Positions 1 to 11,455 of a stretch of DNA of 64,000 nt are shown here, piece after piece. Each line of letters opens with the position of its first letter. The stretch's first letter is position 1. Source of the stretch: Plectrocnemia conspersa (lineage: Eukaryota; Arthropoda; Insecta; Trichoptera; Polycentropodidae). Under the pieces are notes generated by a model. That model was not told the origin of the DNA. It ran no database searches and saw only the letters and a list, made by a program, of their open reading frames with translations. Made by a program: the position numbers and the translations under genes. The stretch is taken from NCBI GenBank assembly GCA_009617715.1, contig VTFK01000512.1:1-64000 (forward strand), given 5' to 3'.

Positions 1-1548
1 TACCTATGGTATGTAGTACATCAAAATTAGATTACCACTACAAATGTTGATAATTTTTCATCTGCACTAAGAAATTTATTGTTAAGCTTCTAACATATAA
101 TATATTTTGACTAAAGCTTAGCAATATTATGTTTGCTTTTAATTGTAGCATAATTGAGCTTTCTCGTTTTATAGGGTTCGAATGATGGTATTATTAAGAG
201 TTCCCAGGCTGACCATCATAACTAACAAGCCACGTTTAATTGTTGCTTTTTTTCTCATCAAAAGGCTTAGGTACTGGTTATTTTTTTTGGTAAAAAAGTG
301 GCGAGCGGAGAGACGTCACGCGAATCCGTTGCGGAATCCAACGATAGCGCTAATTGCAAAACCTGTTTTATTGTTTAATTAAACGATGATATCGAGTGAT
401 AAATCTTCGCTTTTTACAGCACCACGCGAATGTGTCAAACGCGGCTTACATAACTGCGTTAATGACATATGTGTGTATACAAACTTTGAGCCCGAAAACA
501 TACTTAAGTAAAGAAGTTTTTTTGGTTACGCTTAGACACGGGGTATGACAAATAAATTGGTTTTATAGATAATAAAATATTATAAAATACATACTTAAAA
601 GCATAAATAGCAATAATATTTAATTTCATTAATGAGTGCAAAGGCTAATGGAGAAAAACAATTACATTTACATATTCATTAAAGACACAATTGAAAGTAA
701 TTGTGTATTACAGTTTTTCATAAAAAAATATGGCTTAAAAGTTATTCACAGATTGATTGCAAAATAAGTAAAAACAGAGAATATATTATGTAGTAAAAAT
801 ATGTTTTATTTCAATACAATAAGGTTTACCTATATGTATGTTTATAAATGTGTTTCTCTTTAATGCGATTGATGAGCTGTTTATCAACACAAGGTTTATC
901 AAATCGTTATCAATGAAAGTACCACTCAGGGTTATTTTTTCACCACAAAACGAGCTTGATATTTAAATTTAATAGCATTTTAATGACAACAGCAGCGTTG
1001 CTCAACAAAATCTCTCAAAAACTATTCAGTTTCACTCAACTAAATTTTAACTAAATTTCTAGTCTCAAACTTTTTTTATGAAACAGTTGTTCCTTCTCAA
1101 AAAACGTTCATCGACAAATATATTCTGTGCACAATGTCATTCTTATGAAATCAGTCATAGAAAGTATGTAAAAAAATGCAGCCCTAAGCCTTACAAATGT
1201 TAAGTTAAAAGATTTTTGTTCACTTCAATATCAATGCAGAAATAATTTAAAAAAACATGGTGTACATAGTTTTTCTAATTTGATATTTCAGTAGCTCTAT
1301 TTTTCAGGATGCTTTCACTCTGTATTTTTCAATTTAAAATAGACATCTGTTTTTTGCATTGATTTATTTCAATTAAAATCTGACTATCATAACTTTTCCA
1401 ATACAAATAATAGTTATAGAATTGCACATTAAAAAAATAAATAAAAATAAATCATTATGGTACACACCTAAAGTAGATGAGCCGAAAGTATCATTGTGCT
1501 TGGCAAGCTCATGAAAAAACCTGGATGGCTCGTGCGATAGAAACGTTC
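1..1548. other. AT-rich intergenic sequence
   Basis: No gene, RNA or clear repeat is visible. Open frames are short and of AT-driven composition. A slightly GC-richer patch at about 290-450 has no coding signature. Confidence 0.6.
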
Positions 1549-1613
1549 ACAAGCGCTGACGTCTTGGCCGCAACGTACAGAAATAAGGGATGCGATCGCG
1601 ACTCTCTAGCTCG
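1549..1613 (+). repeat. Short dispersed repeat, copy 1 (with 23179-23240)
   Basis: About 65 bp is shared with 23179-23240. Both copies contain CTTGGCCGCAACG, then AATAAGGGA, then GTGATCGC or GCGATCGC followed by ACTCTCTA. This copy lies about 80 bp before an inverted-repeat element. The family is unknown, and the 78-residue open frame over it (1477-1713) is probably incidental. Confidence 0.5.
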
Positions 1614-1689
1614 CAGCCGAATGACAGGTTGTCGACACCACCCCGTAGCAACTTTAAAAAGTGCAATATTGTTGCAACTTAGTAGTCAA

Positions 1690-2393
1690 CTAAAGTTGCA
1701 ATACCGGTATTAGTACAAAAATTGACCTTCGATACTACCGGTATTATAAAATAAAATACCGGTAGTACTGAAAAAACATTTTTTTTTCAAATCCGCAAAT
1801 TTTATTTTAAGCCAAAATTTTTTCTGCTTGTTTGTTATCAAAAACCCAAAGCAAAACAATGTTTTTATAGTAAATGTTTCGATTTTTGAATCCGTAGAAT
1901 TTTTGCAAAATTTGTTAGCAACAATATATTACAGAATAAACTTAGCTAAATAGCATTTCGTTTGACTTTGAATTAATGGACATCTATCAGATCAGTCAAC
2001 TTAGCAACGTTCATAAGACGGGGACGTCATTTGAGGGGAGGGGGAGGGGGAGGGGCAGGAAGAGTTATTTGCTCTCATTGAGTTTGGTCAGAAAAATGCG
2101 TCATTTAATAGAATACTATTAAGCATAGTGAAATTTAAAAATTAAAAAAACGACCACAAAAATCGACAACTTTTGCCGCCCTGAAAAAAATCTGAAGTAG
2201 CGTTTCTGATTTTAAACCAGATTTTTTTTAATAAAACAGTGTTGAATATATCCTAAAAATATTTAAAAATTGTGTTGTGCAGATTTGAAAAAAAATGTTT
2301 TTTCGGTACTATCGGTATTTTATTTTATAATACCGGTAGTATCAAAAGTCGATTTTTGCCCAATACCGGTATTACTGGTATTTCAATCTTTAG
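1690..2393. mobile_element. Non-autonomous DNA transposon (MITE) with ~105-bp inverted termini
   Basis: The arm at 1690-1795 is the inverted complement of 2279-2393. Both carry the ordered blocks CTAAAG, ATACCGGTATT, GATACTACCGGTATTATAAA and ATAAAATACCGGTAGTAC, with only scattered mismatches. The 480-bp interior has no open frame, so the element must have relied on a transposase from elsewhere. No clear target-site duplication is seen, and I cannot assign a superfamily. The centre contains a G-run array (2035-2055) and a block at about 2020-2130 related to the fold-back element at 14.5 kb. Confidence 0.8.
2035..2055 (+). other. Predicted G-quadruplex motif
   Basis: Four runs of 4, 5, 5 and 4 guanines are separated by single adenines. 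This is a textbook pattern for a parallel G-quadruplex with one-base loops. It sits in the middle of the 1690-2393 element, in sequence that is otherwise strongly AT-rich. Confidence 0.85.
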
Positions 2394-2658
2394 TTCTGTT
2401 TATTAGTTGACATCTGAATAACGTTATTTTAGTGGACTTTATTTTGTAACTATTCAAAAATTTACATATTTCTTAGAAAATATTAGGAATATAATTATAT
2501 TAAGGAATACATTTTTCACGACCCCCATCTTAGAAACTGCTGTTTTAGAGCAGTGAAAACAACAATTACACACTAATATCTTAATTATCTGCTTATATAA
2601 AACTGCCAGATAATTATGCATAAGAAGTTTGGGCCTCGAAATTATTCAACGATCGATC
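2394..2658. other. AT-rich intergenic sequence
   Basis: Nothing recognisable between the MITE and the palindrome. Confidence 0.5.
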
Positions 2659-2706
2659 TAATCGATTCGAATTCTACGCCCACGGGCGTAGCTACCGAAT
2701 CGATTA
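2659..2706. repeat. 48-bp two-step palindrome
   Basis: The outer arms TAATCGATTCG (2659-2669) and CGAATCGATTA (2696-2706) are perfect complements. The inner arms CTACGCCC (2674-2681) and GGGCGTAG (2684-2691) are too. A 4-nt mismatch (AATT against CTAC) separates the two stems, and the apical loop is AC. In DNA it could extrude as a cruciform; in RNA it would be a stable hairpin on either strand. Confidence 0.85.
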
Positions 2707-3070
2707 TTCAAATGAAATAGGCATTTTACCGATTGACACTATCGTCGACTAATTGCGTATTTTTTCTTTTGGTAAATTCTGGTTTGAAGGGTGTACAGTG
2801 TGGCAGTGGCACGCCTCGCAATGCCGCCGGAATAAGTCCACGTCCATATATCGATCCGGTGTAAATCTGAATTTCAAATGAGCGAAGACGGTTTCGGCTG
2901 CGACGCGTCATACATAACGCATCCGAGAGCTGCTGCAACAAGTGGCAACACTGCACCGCACTCTTTCTCGATCTATTTATCAGGAATCGGTCATTTGTGC
3001 CGTTTTGGATTGCGGATCACGCGTGTGCCGTCTGGGGATACACGTTTATAGGGGTGCGATGCAGGGAGCG
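2707..3070. other. GC-richer island, no assigned function
   Basis: The sequence is complex and CpG-containing, against an AT-rich background. A 76-residue minus-strand frame (2726-2956) crosses it. Part of that frame follows an AG and reads IYTGSIYGRGLIP, but I recognise no family and there is no partner exon. Regulatory sequence or an isolated exon are both possible. Confidence 0.35.
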
Positions 3071-4371
3071 ATTCTTGGTCCGGTACTATATTGTAATTAA
3101 ATTTCACGTTATTTAGTGAACCATAAGATGCCACTATAAATTAATGAATATAAACATATTTTTATAACAAACATAGACGAACGAGTTAAATAATAATATT
3201 TATGGCCTAAAGTGTAAATGGTACAACTGGACTATTGTGTGAAAATTATTAAATTATAACAATTTTCTCACATCATAAATAGAGTCTCGAGAAGATTTGA
3301 TCCCATTGTCTACACTATCAGAAAAACTATTTGATTCGGTAATATGTCAGAAAATAAAATAATGTTTTGTATTATATCTATATTTTCAGATACCTTCAAT
3401 TTTTTATGAAAAAAAAACAATTTAATAGTTTACATTAACCTACAAATACATTAGATTGTATGCATATATTAGGAAATGTAATTATTATATTTGAATGAAT
3501 GTATATTAAGGTATGTTATTAAATATAAATTTCTTTTAATAATAATATTTTTAAATAAATTTAAATGGTATAAAAAAATTGTAATGTAAAATAATTATAA
3601 AAAGTCAATAGATATTATTTTACTTTTTTTAAAAAAAAACTGTATTATTTTTTAATTTATTTTATAATATGTGTAGAATCAATCCGATGATTTTTTAATA
3701 TAATATGAAAAATAGAATAATTTGCACGTATTTTAATTATCTATTTAAAATTGATTAATAAACGAAATTCGTTATGAAAAAGTTCTAAAAAAACACAGTT
3801 AAACAAATGAATAGACGTTTCTTATTTTTTTAATTAACAATAAAAATAATTAGCACTATTTATTAAATTTTTATTTGTGCCTAAAATACTGATTCAGTTG
3901 CTGTTTAAGCAACGCTGCTGTAAGCAACGTTTTATTCTTTTAAAGTCTAAATAATAGTAATTTGCAACAATTTGAAAATTAAATAGTAAACGATAAACAA
4001 ATATTATATATTCATAATGTTTTAAAGCAACGAAAAATTTAGTTTAAATGATTAAAATAGGTTTGTATAAAATGTAATTTATTATATAAAAAAAATACAT
4101 GCAAATTTAATTTAAAATTTTGGCAAAAGACGACAAAAAAAATTTTTAAAATTTGAATTTTAAAAAAGTCAAAAAAATATTTTGTGTTTAAATTATTAGA
4201 TATGATTTAAAATTTAAAATTTTGCGTAAAATAAAACAGTTAAAAGTTTTTTTTGATAACATTGTCAAGGCAAAAAATATTAACCAGAAAATATTAAACA
4301 ATTCACTCTTAAAATATTTTAAATTAAAAGCTTAATAAAAATAAAATACATAAAAAAATAATGCTTTATAA
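3071..4371. other. AT-rich intergenic sequence
   Basis: Very AT-rich with homopolymer runs; no gene or repeat recognised. Confidence 0.6.
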
Positions 4372-5072
4372 TATTACCATAAAAAAATATAATACTGTAC
4401 AAATATTGTTCTATTTTTTAAAAACAGGCGGTGTATATTTTATATACATATGCACACAGATAAACAATAAAATAAAATTAATTGAAATATTTAAATATTA
4501 GGATTAAAAAAACATAAAAATAGAATGCATAAAAAGCAAAACTTTTCTTTATCTTGACATGAAAAATAAAAAAATGTACAAATATTGTTGTATTTTTATA
4601 AACAGGCAGTAAACATTTTATATACATATGAACATAAATTAATAATTAAAATAAAATATATCTAAATACTTGAATATCAGGATTAAAAAACGTAAAGGAA
4701 TATTGAAATAAAATGCATAAAAAACTAAAGTTTTCTCTAATTTAACATCAAAAAAATATAATACTGTACAAATATTGTTGTATTTTTTAAAAACAGGCAG
4801 TATATATTTTATATACATATGCACATTGATTAACAATTAAAATGTATTTAAAGACATGAATATTAGGATTTAAAAACCATGAAAAGTAACAAAAAAATAT
4901 AATACATAAAAACCTAGCGTTTCCTTTGTCATAACATACCAAAAATATTACTGTATATAAATATTGTTGTATATTTTAAAAACAGGTAGTATACATTTCA
5001 TATGCATATGCACTTAGATTAACAATTTAAATCAAATTATATAATTTTGACATACATAAAAAGCAAAGTTTA
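4372..5072. repeat. Tandem repeat, ~180-190 bp unit, four degenerate copies
   Basis: The block ACAAATATTGTTGTATTTTT...AAACAGGCAGT...ATATACATATGCACA recurs at 4399, 4578, 4768 and 4957, giving spacings of 179, 190 and 189. Later parts of each unit also align (GATTAACAATTAAAAT, TAGGATTAAAAA, GCATAAAAA). Unit length is in the satellite or nucleosomal range. The 65-residue minus-strand frame here (4639-4836) is incidental. Confidence 0.85.
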
Positions 5073-6390
5073 AAATTATCACTTTATTTATCTGAATGTT
5101 AATTATTATTACTTTTAATAATAAAACAATTAAAAAATCATTTTATCATTCTTACGAATTTATTAATTAAATATTCTTTGTTAATATTTTTTTTGTTAAA
5201 TATTTATACTTATTTTAGTTAGTTGATTTTTTTAGTAAAGATACACTAAATTTACTTGTATTTATTTTGTTTGTTATAGAATTAAATTTGTGGTTGTCAT
5301 ATTTGTATATACCTTTAATAAAAATAGATGAGATGTTTAAATGTATTTTTTTTATGAAAAAAAAATTGTGTTATTTTATTAACAAGTATTTTTTTTAGTC
5401 AGTTATATTTGTGTCAATTAGCAATTTAAATAAACTTATTTAAGTTCTGTTTTTTAAAATCTGGAATTGTTATTACAAATGGCTATGAAGCAAAGCATAA
5501 TTTAGGCATTCAAATGCTTTTTTGTGATAGGGTTGATTTTATAAATTTATTTATCTATATGTCTATCAAATATATTTCATTTTTACTAAAGCTCACTTAC
5601 GTACAGTTGAACGTTAATATATCTATACTAGCATTTTAAAGTGATTTTTATTTTTAGTGTGATAATAAGCATATTATCATTGAGTGTGCAGAAAAACACG
5701 TCATTCATATTAATCAGGTAAAATAAGGGTCAAAAGAACCTCGCAAAAAAACAATTTTCTACTCAATATTCCATTCAAAGATTTTTTTTGTTTTGGATTT
5801 TGAAGATAAGTAATTAATTAATTAAGTATGTACCGCATATTTATAAAAGCAATTAGTTAGGATTTACATTAAAAAAATGATAAGTACTATATTAAAAAAT
5901 ATTATTGAACATATTATTATATCAATTTTCTTATCATTCCATTAGCTAAAACATCTTACACATGGTACAAGATGATACAAACAAATTAAAAATATAAGAA
6001 TATAAATAATTGTGCTCTATTTTTTTCTAACATGTTTTTAATTTATTAGTTAGTTCTAGATAATGAATCAAAGACATGTTTTTATCTTTAATTTTTTTAT
6101 ATTGATTGCCATTTTGGATCACCGAATTTTATACGCCCACTCGAGAGTTTCGTATACAATTTATACTAATACTAATTTAGATTATCGATCACAAATTTAT
6201 TATAGGACTCATCACTGTTTTGATTATTTGTTTATAAATTTTATTTATGGATTATGTTTGTCATTGATGTTATAAATTATATTATAAAAATTGCACGAGT
6301 TTCTTCAGCGTCTATAGTCGTTAGGAATACGCGTTAGGAATATTTATTATTTTTTTTTAAATAAAAAATAGGAAATTTTTTTATTTCCGT
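5073..6390. other. AT-rich intergenic sequence
   Basis: No coding, RNA or repeat signal recognised; the 70-residue frame at 6063-6275 is AT-driven. Confidence 0.55.
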
Positions 6391-6810
6391 TTTCCCGAAA
6401 AGCCTTGGCCTTGAAAGGTTCGCTCGCAGTGGAGTGGATAGTGTTGTTTCGTCGACAATGAACCAGGGATCGATCGTCCCCGAGCTGCGCTGTGCCTCCA
6501 ATACAAATGCGGCAGACGTAGTGAAAATTTTAACCTAGGTCATGCGCCGCACTGAATATGTATGAAGCAGCCGACGCTTCCCAGATGATCATGCCACAAC
6601 ACGACCGAAATAATAAAACCCTGCCGCTACTTTCCCCGCAAATCTCGACACACACTATTGTTTCATATCCTCCACCTTAAAAGCGATGCCTCCTGTGCGG
6701 GGTCATTGCCATCTATCCGGGTTCGCCGCAGAGCTTAACATGAAAACCTAAACTAAACTACAGTTTTTAAACGGCGCGAGGGTTTCGAATCCGCGCGTCG
6801 AACTTTTATG
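6391..6810. other. GC-rich island
   Basis: CpG-bearing complex sequence. A 27-codon frame from the ATG at 6460 ends within the island, and the minus strand has no longer frame. Candidate cis-regulatory sequence by inference only. Confidence 0.35.
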
Positions 6811-7547
6811 ACAAAAAATATTTGTTAAAACATCAAATAAAACCAAATTATAAAATAATCAGTACAGTGGAAACACCGCTTCACCTTTTTGATTTATTCA
6901 GGTAAAAATTCATATTCTTGTTATGGTTTATAAATTATTGTATGATCACTCCGATGAGTATTTCACGTTTTTATTCACTTTTTATCGACAAGATACATGC
7001 GGAAATTAAAAACTTGAAATATTAATTCCATGCTAATGAGTATTTGCACAAATGTGAAGGTGCCTGTTGTCATTTTCTAGATTCCCTTGCCCTGCGGAAT
7101 TCTCTTACAGTTTAGGCGGAGCTGTTTTGAGTAGAAATACTTTCGTCAATGACTTGAAAGTGACGTTTGAGCACAAATGGAGATTTTGTACGCACATTGC
7201 CAAAGTTTGCGATGATGCTCAGCTTTGTTATGCGTAGCGCGTGTTGCTTTAATAATTTATTGGCTAGCATTTATCGCATGTTGTGCGATACGCGTACTCA
7301 AATATGACTTCATTGTCAGGAATCTAAATGAAGCAAAGTACTCTTTATCAATGAAGAGAATTTGAAGATTTTTTTAAAGATATATCATCAATTCATATTT
7401 ATATTCTAGTGTATTTTTGCTAATATTCATTGCATTCTCGGCGTAGCATCTATTCAATAAAGCACTTTTTAAAGTTACTAAGAAGTGGCGTCGAATATAT
7501 GTCGATGCTCTGCGACTTTTAGCTGCGAACTTTAGAGTGCCCTTAAG
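6811..7547. other. Mixed intergenic sequence
   Basis: Moderately AT-rich, with no recognised gene or repeat. Confidence 0.5.
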
Positions 7548-7620
7548 CAGTGGTGTGAAAACTATTTTTATTTCTGACTCCCCATTTTGTTCAAAACTTT
7601 GTCACGATCCATGGATAGAC
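7548..7620 (+). mobile_element. hAT-type terminal fragment
   Basis: It begins CAGTGGTGTGAAAACTATTT and continues with a pyrimidine-rich stretch. The shape resembles hAT left ends (CAGTGGT...AAAC...TTT). About 60 bp match 25399-25460. No matching right end was found, so both may be solo or eroded termini. Confidence 0.45.
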
Positions 7621-7970
7621 GTTTTATTAAATTTAAAATATGGTTGAAGTCGTCTTTATTATAAATAATCCATTTACTACAATAATATTAACACTAATTG
7701 ACGTTCTGAGCGTGTCGAACATTAAGTACCGCGGACGCCAATTTGCGTATTTTTAAAATTATGGTCTCCATGTCAAATTAAAAATTATTGTATCAATTTT
7801 TTATATGTATGAATGGATTAAGACAATGTTTCAATGGTTCTAAATCTTCAGTGTTATATATTAAAATTACCACTTAATTTATTATATTTTATTTTTTTTT
7901 GCTGCAATTGTAAAATATTTTTTAGTTTATATTATAGCCACGAACGTTTTATTTTACAATCTTTTTTTAT
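7621..7970. other. AT-rich intergenic sequence
   Basis: Nothing recognised. Confidence 0.5.
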
Positions 7971-9034
7971 ACCCGGACTCGGACCCGTTGGGTTTTAGGT
8001 AAAAATACCCGGACCCGATACCCGGAATAAGACTCGGCGGGTCCGATTCTTTTTTTTATACAATAATTTTCAATTACGAATGTCGCCCATTGACTTAATT
8101 CGCAGACTTGAGAATATATGTGTATTGCAGTAAGGACTTATTATTTAGTACTTTTTTGTGTAAACACGCAAATCGCAGATTTTAATAAAAATTCGGTAAA
8201 CAATGATAATTTGCTAAGCTTGTCTATTTTAAAGACACTTTTACACATACAAACGGTTTTGTGCAGAAAAGTGTCTACTTTATTCAATTTCACAGCCATA
8301 ATTCTAAACCCTACATGGGTGCTACTAAAGCAAATCGTTGGTATTCTATAGGTTAAAAATTATATTATTAATAATTTTAATATAAAAAATTGTAATTAAA
8401 ATGAACCCAAATGACAAAAGTGTGGGATTATTTCACGAAACGCGCGGATTCAAAAAATTGCTGTAAATGTAATTTATACTTATTAATACTAATCAAGAAG
8501 TATGAAAAGCATGGAATAACTTTACAAACCCAAGAAGACAAAACTGAAGGAAAAAACACTATAAAAACGAGTTGTTAATGACAATGGCAAAATATATAGA
8601 ATTAATATAGATATTAGACTGCCTCGTAAATGGTATTATGCCTTTAAAGAAAGTACTTAAGTTTGCAAAAAAATGTTAAATCTAGTACGGCTGCAGAACA
8701 ACAATCATTTGAAAATGATTTAGATGATATAGAAGATGATATCCAGACAGAACAGTTATTGACAATAGAAGATGTGCTCAATCAAATATTTAAAAAAAAA
8801 ACAGACTAATTCAGAAGATCAGTTTGCATACATTAAAAAAGAATTCATTTTCAGATAAAAAAGAGTACTGAATATTTACAAAAATTATACTTGAATATTT
8901 GCAAAAAATATGCCTTAACGACAATAAAACTACGAATAAAAATAAATAATATATTTGTTTCATTAATGAGATATTATAGGGAATAGGACCCGGACCCGAC
9001 GCGACGGGTCCAAAATTCGGTTTTTCCCATACGC
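7971..9034 (+). mobile_element. Decayed hAT-like element bounded by CCCGGACCCG-rich blocks
   Basis: GC-rich blocks with repeated (A)CCCGGACCCGA motifs lie at 7971-8050 and 8978-9034, bracketing an AT-rich interior. The interior holds a BED-finger relic (8411-8578) and an in-frame acidic stretch near 8700-8790 (residues such as ENDLDDIEDDIQTEQLL). Motifs of this kind occur near the ends of some hAT elements. The element borders are not resolved, and the two GC blocks look more alike in direct than in inverted orientation. Confidence 0.5.
8411..8578 (+). pseudogene. BED-type zinc-finger fragment of a hAT transposase
   Basis: A 55-codon frame opens with ATG and reads MTKVWDYFTKRADSKNCCKC near its start. 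V-W-x-Y-F followed by a cysteine pair is the signature of a BED zinc finger, the DNA-binding N-terminus of many hAT transposases and ZBED-type proteins. Later residues KKYEKHGI resemble the histidine half of the finger, but the usual H-x3-5-H pair is incomplete. A stop at 8576 ends the frame. The catalytic RNase H-like core is absent, and only scattered acidic residues follow in broken frames. I read it as a dead transposase. A short captured BED exon is less likely, because no splice sites frame it. Confidence 0.55.
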
Positions 9035-9479
9035 TACATTTACAGCATTAATAATTAGTATGTTTGTGAAGTTATTTATTGAATTAAAATTAACGCAAAT
9101 AAATCCATTCTAAATTCAATTAATTTATTCATTAAAAATTAAAATCTATTAGAGCTAAACTTAATCTTACATATACATCTGAAATCTAACTTAAATTAAA
9201 TATAAATCTATTTTTATTTAATGGTTTATTTTAATAGTATTATTTTTAAATTAACAAATTAATTGTGCCAATTAAAATGTACATAATACATTTATATTAT
9301 TTTAACCTATTTATACACTTTTATTATCTTGTTAAGCAATTATAAAAAATATTAATTAAAACGCATACACATTGATTAAATACTAGAAAGATACAGGTAA
9401 TAAAGCAGTGAAAAACACGTGTATAAATGTAAAGTTTTATAGCAATCGTTATAATTTAGAATAATGTGCAAATGCCGTA
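9035..9479. other. AT-rich intergenic sequence
   Basis: Nothing recognised. Confidence 0.5.
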
Positions 9480-10010
9480 GGTCTTAATTCGGTCGTTATA
9501 TGCAAATCAGCTTTGGTCGCTCGTAGAATTTTATAAAACGTCAAAACTCGTTTGGGACGATCGAGTTTCTCGACAAGTGTATATGTAACAGTACATGTGG
9601 AATAAATCGAAAGAAAGCTGGACGAAACCCACCCTGAAATTGGGTACCTACGAGGCGTGTAGCCGCGTGGGTGGCGATTGTTAGAAAGTGACGTAATCCG
9701 AGATGTAAGGTGTGAACACGAGGCTGCGACAATACCTACACAAGCCCATAAATATAAGGTTAACTGTAAAGTTAGCGCAGGTGTAAAAGTGCGAGAGTTA
9801 AATCTAACTCGCTTATGTAAATCGTAAAGTTATGAATGAATCGAGCGAATGAATGAATTCGTTATGATTATATTAATATATTAAATTTCAATTATTACCG
9901 ATGCAAACTCGCGCTCGTTTGTTCGTAATCTTTTTAAACGATCCGCTTACATATTCATGCGGTAGCCGACAGGCGGTCCACCTTTTTTATTATACTCTCG
10001 CATACCTACG
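9480..10010. other. GC-richer island with POU octamer and CRE-like motifs
   Basis: The octamer ATGCAAAT is at 9500-9507, and GTGACGTAATCC (CRE-like, overlapping an Otx-like TAATCC) lies at about 9688. A 63-residue minus-strand frame (9541-9732) matches no family I know. Regulatory character is inferred only from composition and these short motifs. Confidence 0.3.
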
Positions 10011-10188
10011 ACTATGTATAACACAATGCAAGAATTTTATGTATTCAACAACAATTTCCCCAGTGTTTATAATATAATATAAATACTCTCACTATTTATT
10101 TAATTGTAATATCATGTTGCTTAGTATCGTAGCAACGCTTAACTGATTGTATTATGTGTTTGAAACAAGAATATAATATCAATGGCAT

Positions 10189-10235
10189 CAGGGCCGGCTA
10201 AGGGACAACAATCAGTGCCCCTCCCCTTAAAAAAA
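10189..10235 (+). mobile_element. hAT-like terminus fragment
   Basis: CAGGGCCGGCTAAGGG followed by a C-rich run resembles the first bases of many hAT elements. A related GGGCCGGCGAAGGG occurs near 23900. Only one end is seen. Confidence 0.35.
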
Positions 10236-10368
10236 ATAGTAAAAATGAGTACAAGATGATCTATAAATGTGTGTTTTTTTATTTAATTTCCTATTTTTTT
10301 TTTCATTATCGTATATTTTAAAATGTACATACATTAAATACTAGAAATAAAGAAAATTACGGCGATAA

Positions 10369-10785
10369 AGGGTTAAATAGCATCTAGGAACGAAATAAAT
10401 AGTATATAGGGTAAAAATAGCAATTTTATTTAAATGGTGTTTTTTAATATATTTATTATATTTTATTTATAAATTATTCAAGGAAAATGTATGTTACATT
10501 TAAAATAAAGAAATTAATTTAAAAAAATATATTATGAAATTATAATGTTTTTTATTTCGTCAGTTATGTATGTAAATATGTAACAATTATATTATATGTA
10601 AATATATAACTATCTAGTGTACCTCAAAATAGAGAAAAATCGATCGCCGTACATGTACGGCGATACTTTTAAAAGGGTTAAATAGCATCTAGGAACGAAG
10701 TAAATAGTATATACGGTAAAAATAGCAATTTTATTCAAATGATGATTTTTAATCTATTTATTGTATTTTATTTAAAAATATAAAC
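10369..10785. repeat. Two-copy repeat, spacing ~303 bp
   Basis: The blocks 10369-10482 and 10672-10785 share GGGTTAAATAGCATCTAGGA, then AATAGTATATA, GGTAAAAATAGCAATTTTAT and a T-rich tail, with few mismatches. Both start at a GGGTTAA preceded by sequence containing CGGCGATA, which looks like a piggyBac-type right end. The duplicated segment may therefore be flanking or internal sequence of such an element. Confidence 0.75.
10643..10664. repeat. Perfect 22-bp palindrome beside a GGGTTAA end
   Basis: ATCGCCGTAC and GTACGGCGAT flank the dinucleotide AT and are perfect complements. The palindrome is followed 10 bp later by AAAAGGGTTAA. On the minus strand the order is TTAACCCTTTT, then palindrome, the same arrangement as at 44128 and similar to 41506-41543. 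Confidence 0.8.
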
Positions 10786-10940
10786 AAAAAAATACATATT
10801 TAAAAAATACTAATTTTTATTTGAAAGTGTTAAAAAAAGTTGTATATGTATATAGAAGTATGATTAATAGATTGGAATGGTTAAATGTTCAAGAAATATT
10901 GAAGATGAATGTTTTAGTATTTATATATAAGTTATGAAAT

Positions 10941-11004
10941 GTATCGCCCGCCATTCACCGCCAGCAATTAATCGCTAGCAGTGTACCGCTGTGGCAATTG
11001 ATTG
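10941..11004 (-). mobile_element. Terminus of the CAGGGTCCGG MITE family, copy 1 (left end)
   Basis: The blocks TATCGCCCGCCATTCACCGC, CAGCAATTAATCGCTAGCAG and GCAATTGATTG match, inverted, the repeats at 21303, 59956, 63131 and 63570, and match directly the one at 62635. Its outer GGTCCGGAAAA segment is missing. Confidence 0.7.
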
Positions 11005-11034
11005 TCTACAAATGTTTCGTTTGTAAATGTAACA

Positions 11035-11355
11035 TTTGTAACAAGGATGTACATAAATTTAATACTATAAATAGAGAAACTTTAGGGATATTTAGGTATA
11101 AGAAAACGAGTACGGCAAGGGGAATTATATACGGAGGTGTAAATTTGTTTATTAATATTCCTAGGACAGTCAAAAAAAATAATTCTGTAGCGGATTTCCT
11201 AAATGATATAAAAAAACACCTTTGTGTATTAAGAAATAAAATAAAATATGTTTATTTTATATATTATATATATGTTTAATTAAAATTTGTTTGATGTAAA
11301 AATTAGCTATTTAGCTAAATAAATTAATAGCATAATAAATAATAAATAAATAAAG
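11035..11355 (+). pseudogene. Non-LTR retrotransposon ORF2, C-terminal fragment with 3' tail
   Basis: The frame ending at 11279 contains NTINRETLGIFRYKKT, then IIYGGVNLFINIPRTV and NNSVADFLNDIKKHL. That order matches the C-terminal end of Jockey/CR1-type ORF2 proteins (YNTRN...L..P, then Y.G..LWN.LP..I, then S...FK..LK..L). The reverse transcriptase core is missing upstream, where the copy abuts the inverted-repeat terminus at 10941-11004. After the stop, an A/T-rich 3' region ends in AAATAATAAATAAATAAA, a simple-repeat tail typical of LINEs. A second similar tail follows at 11365-11455. This is a 5'-truncated dead copy. Confidence 0.65.
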
Positions 11356-11455
11356 GAACACCTTATATTATGTATTATATGTATGCTAACTTAAATCTTG
11401 GTTACTGAAAAAGTTAGTTATATTAGATAAATAAATTAATAAAATAATAAATTAT

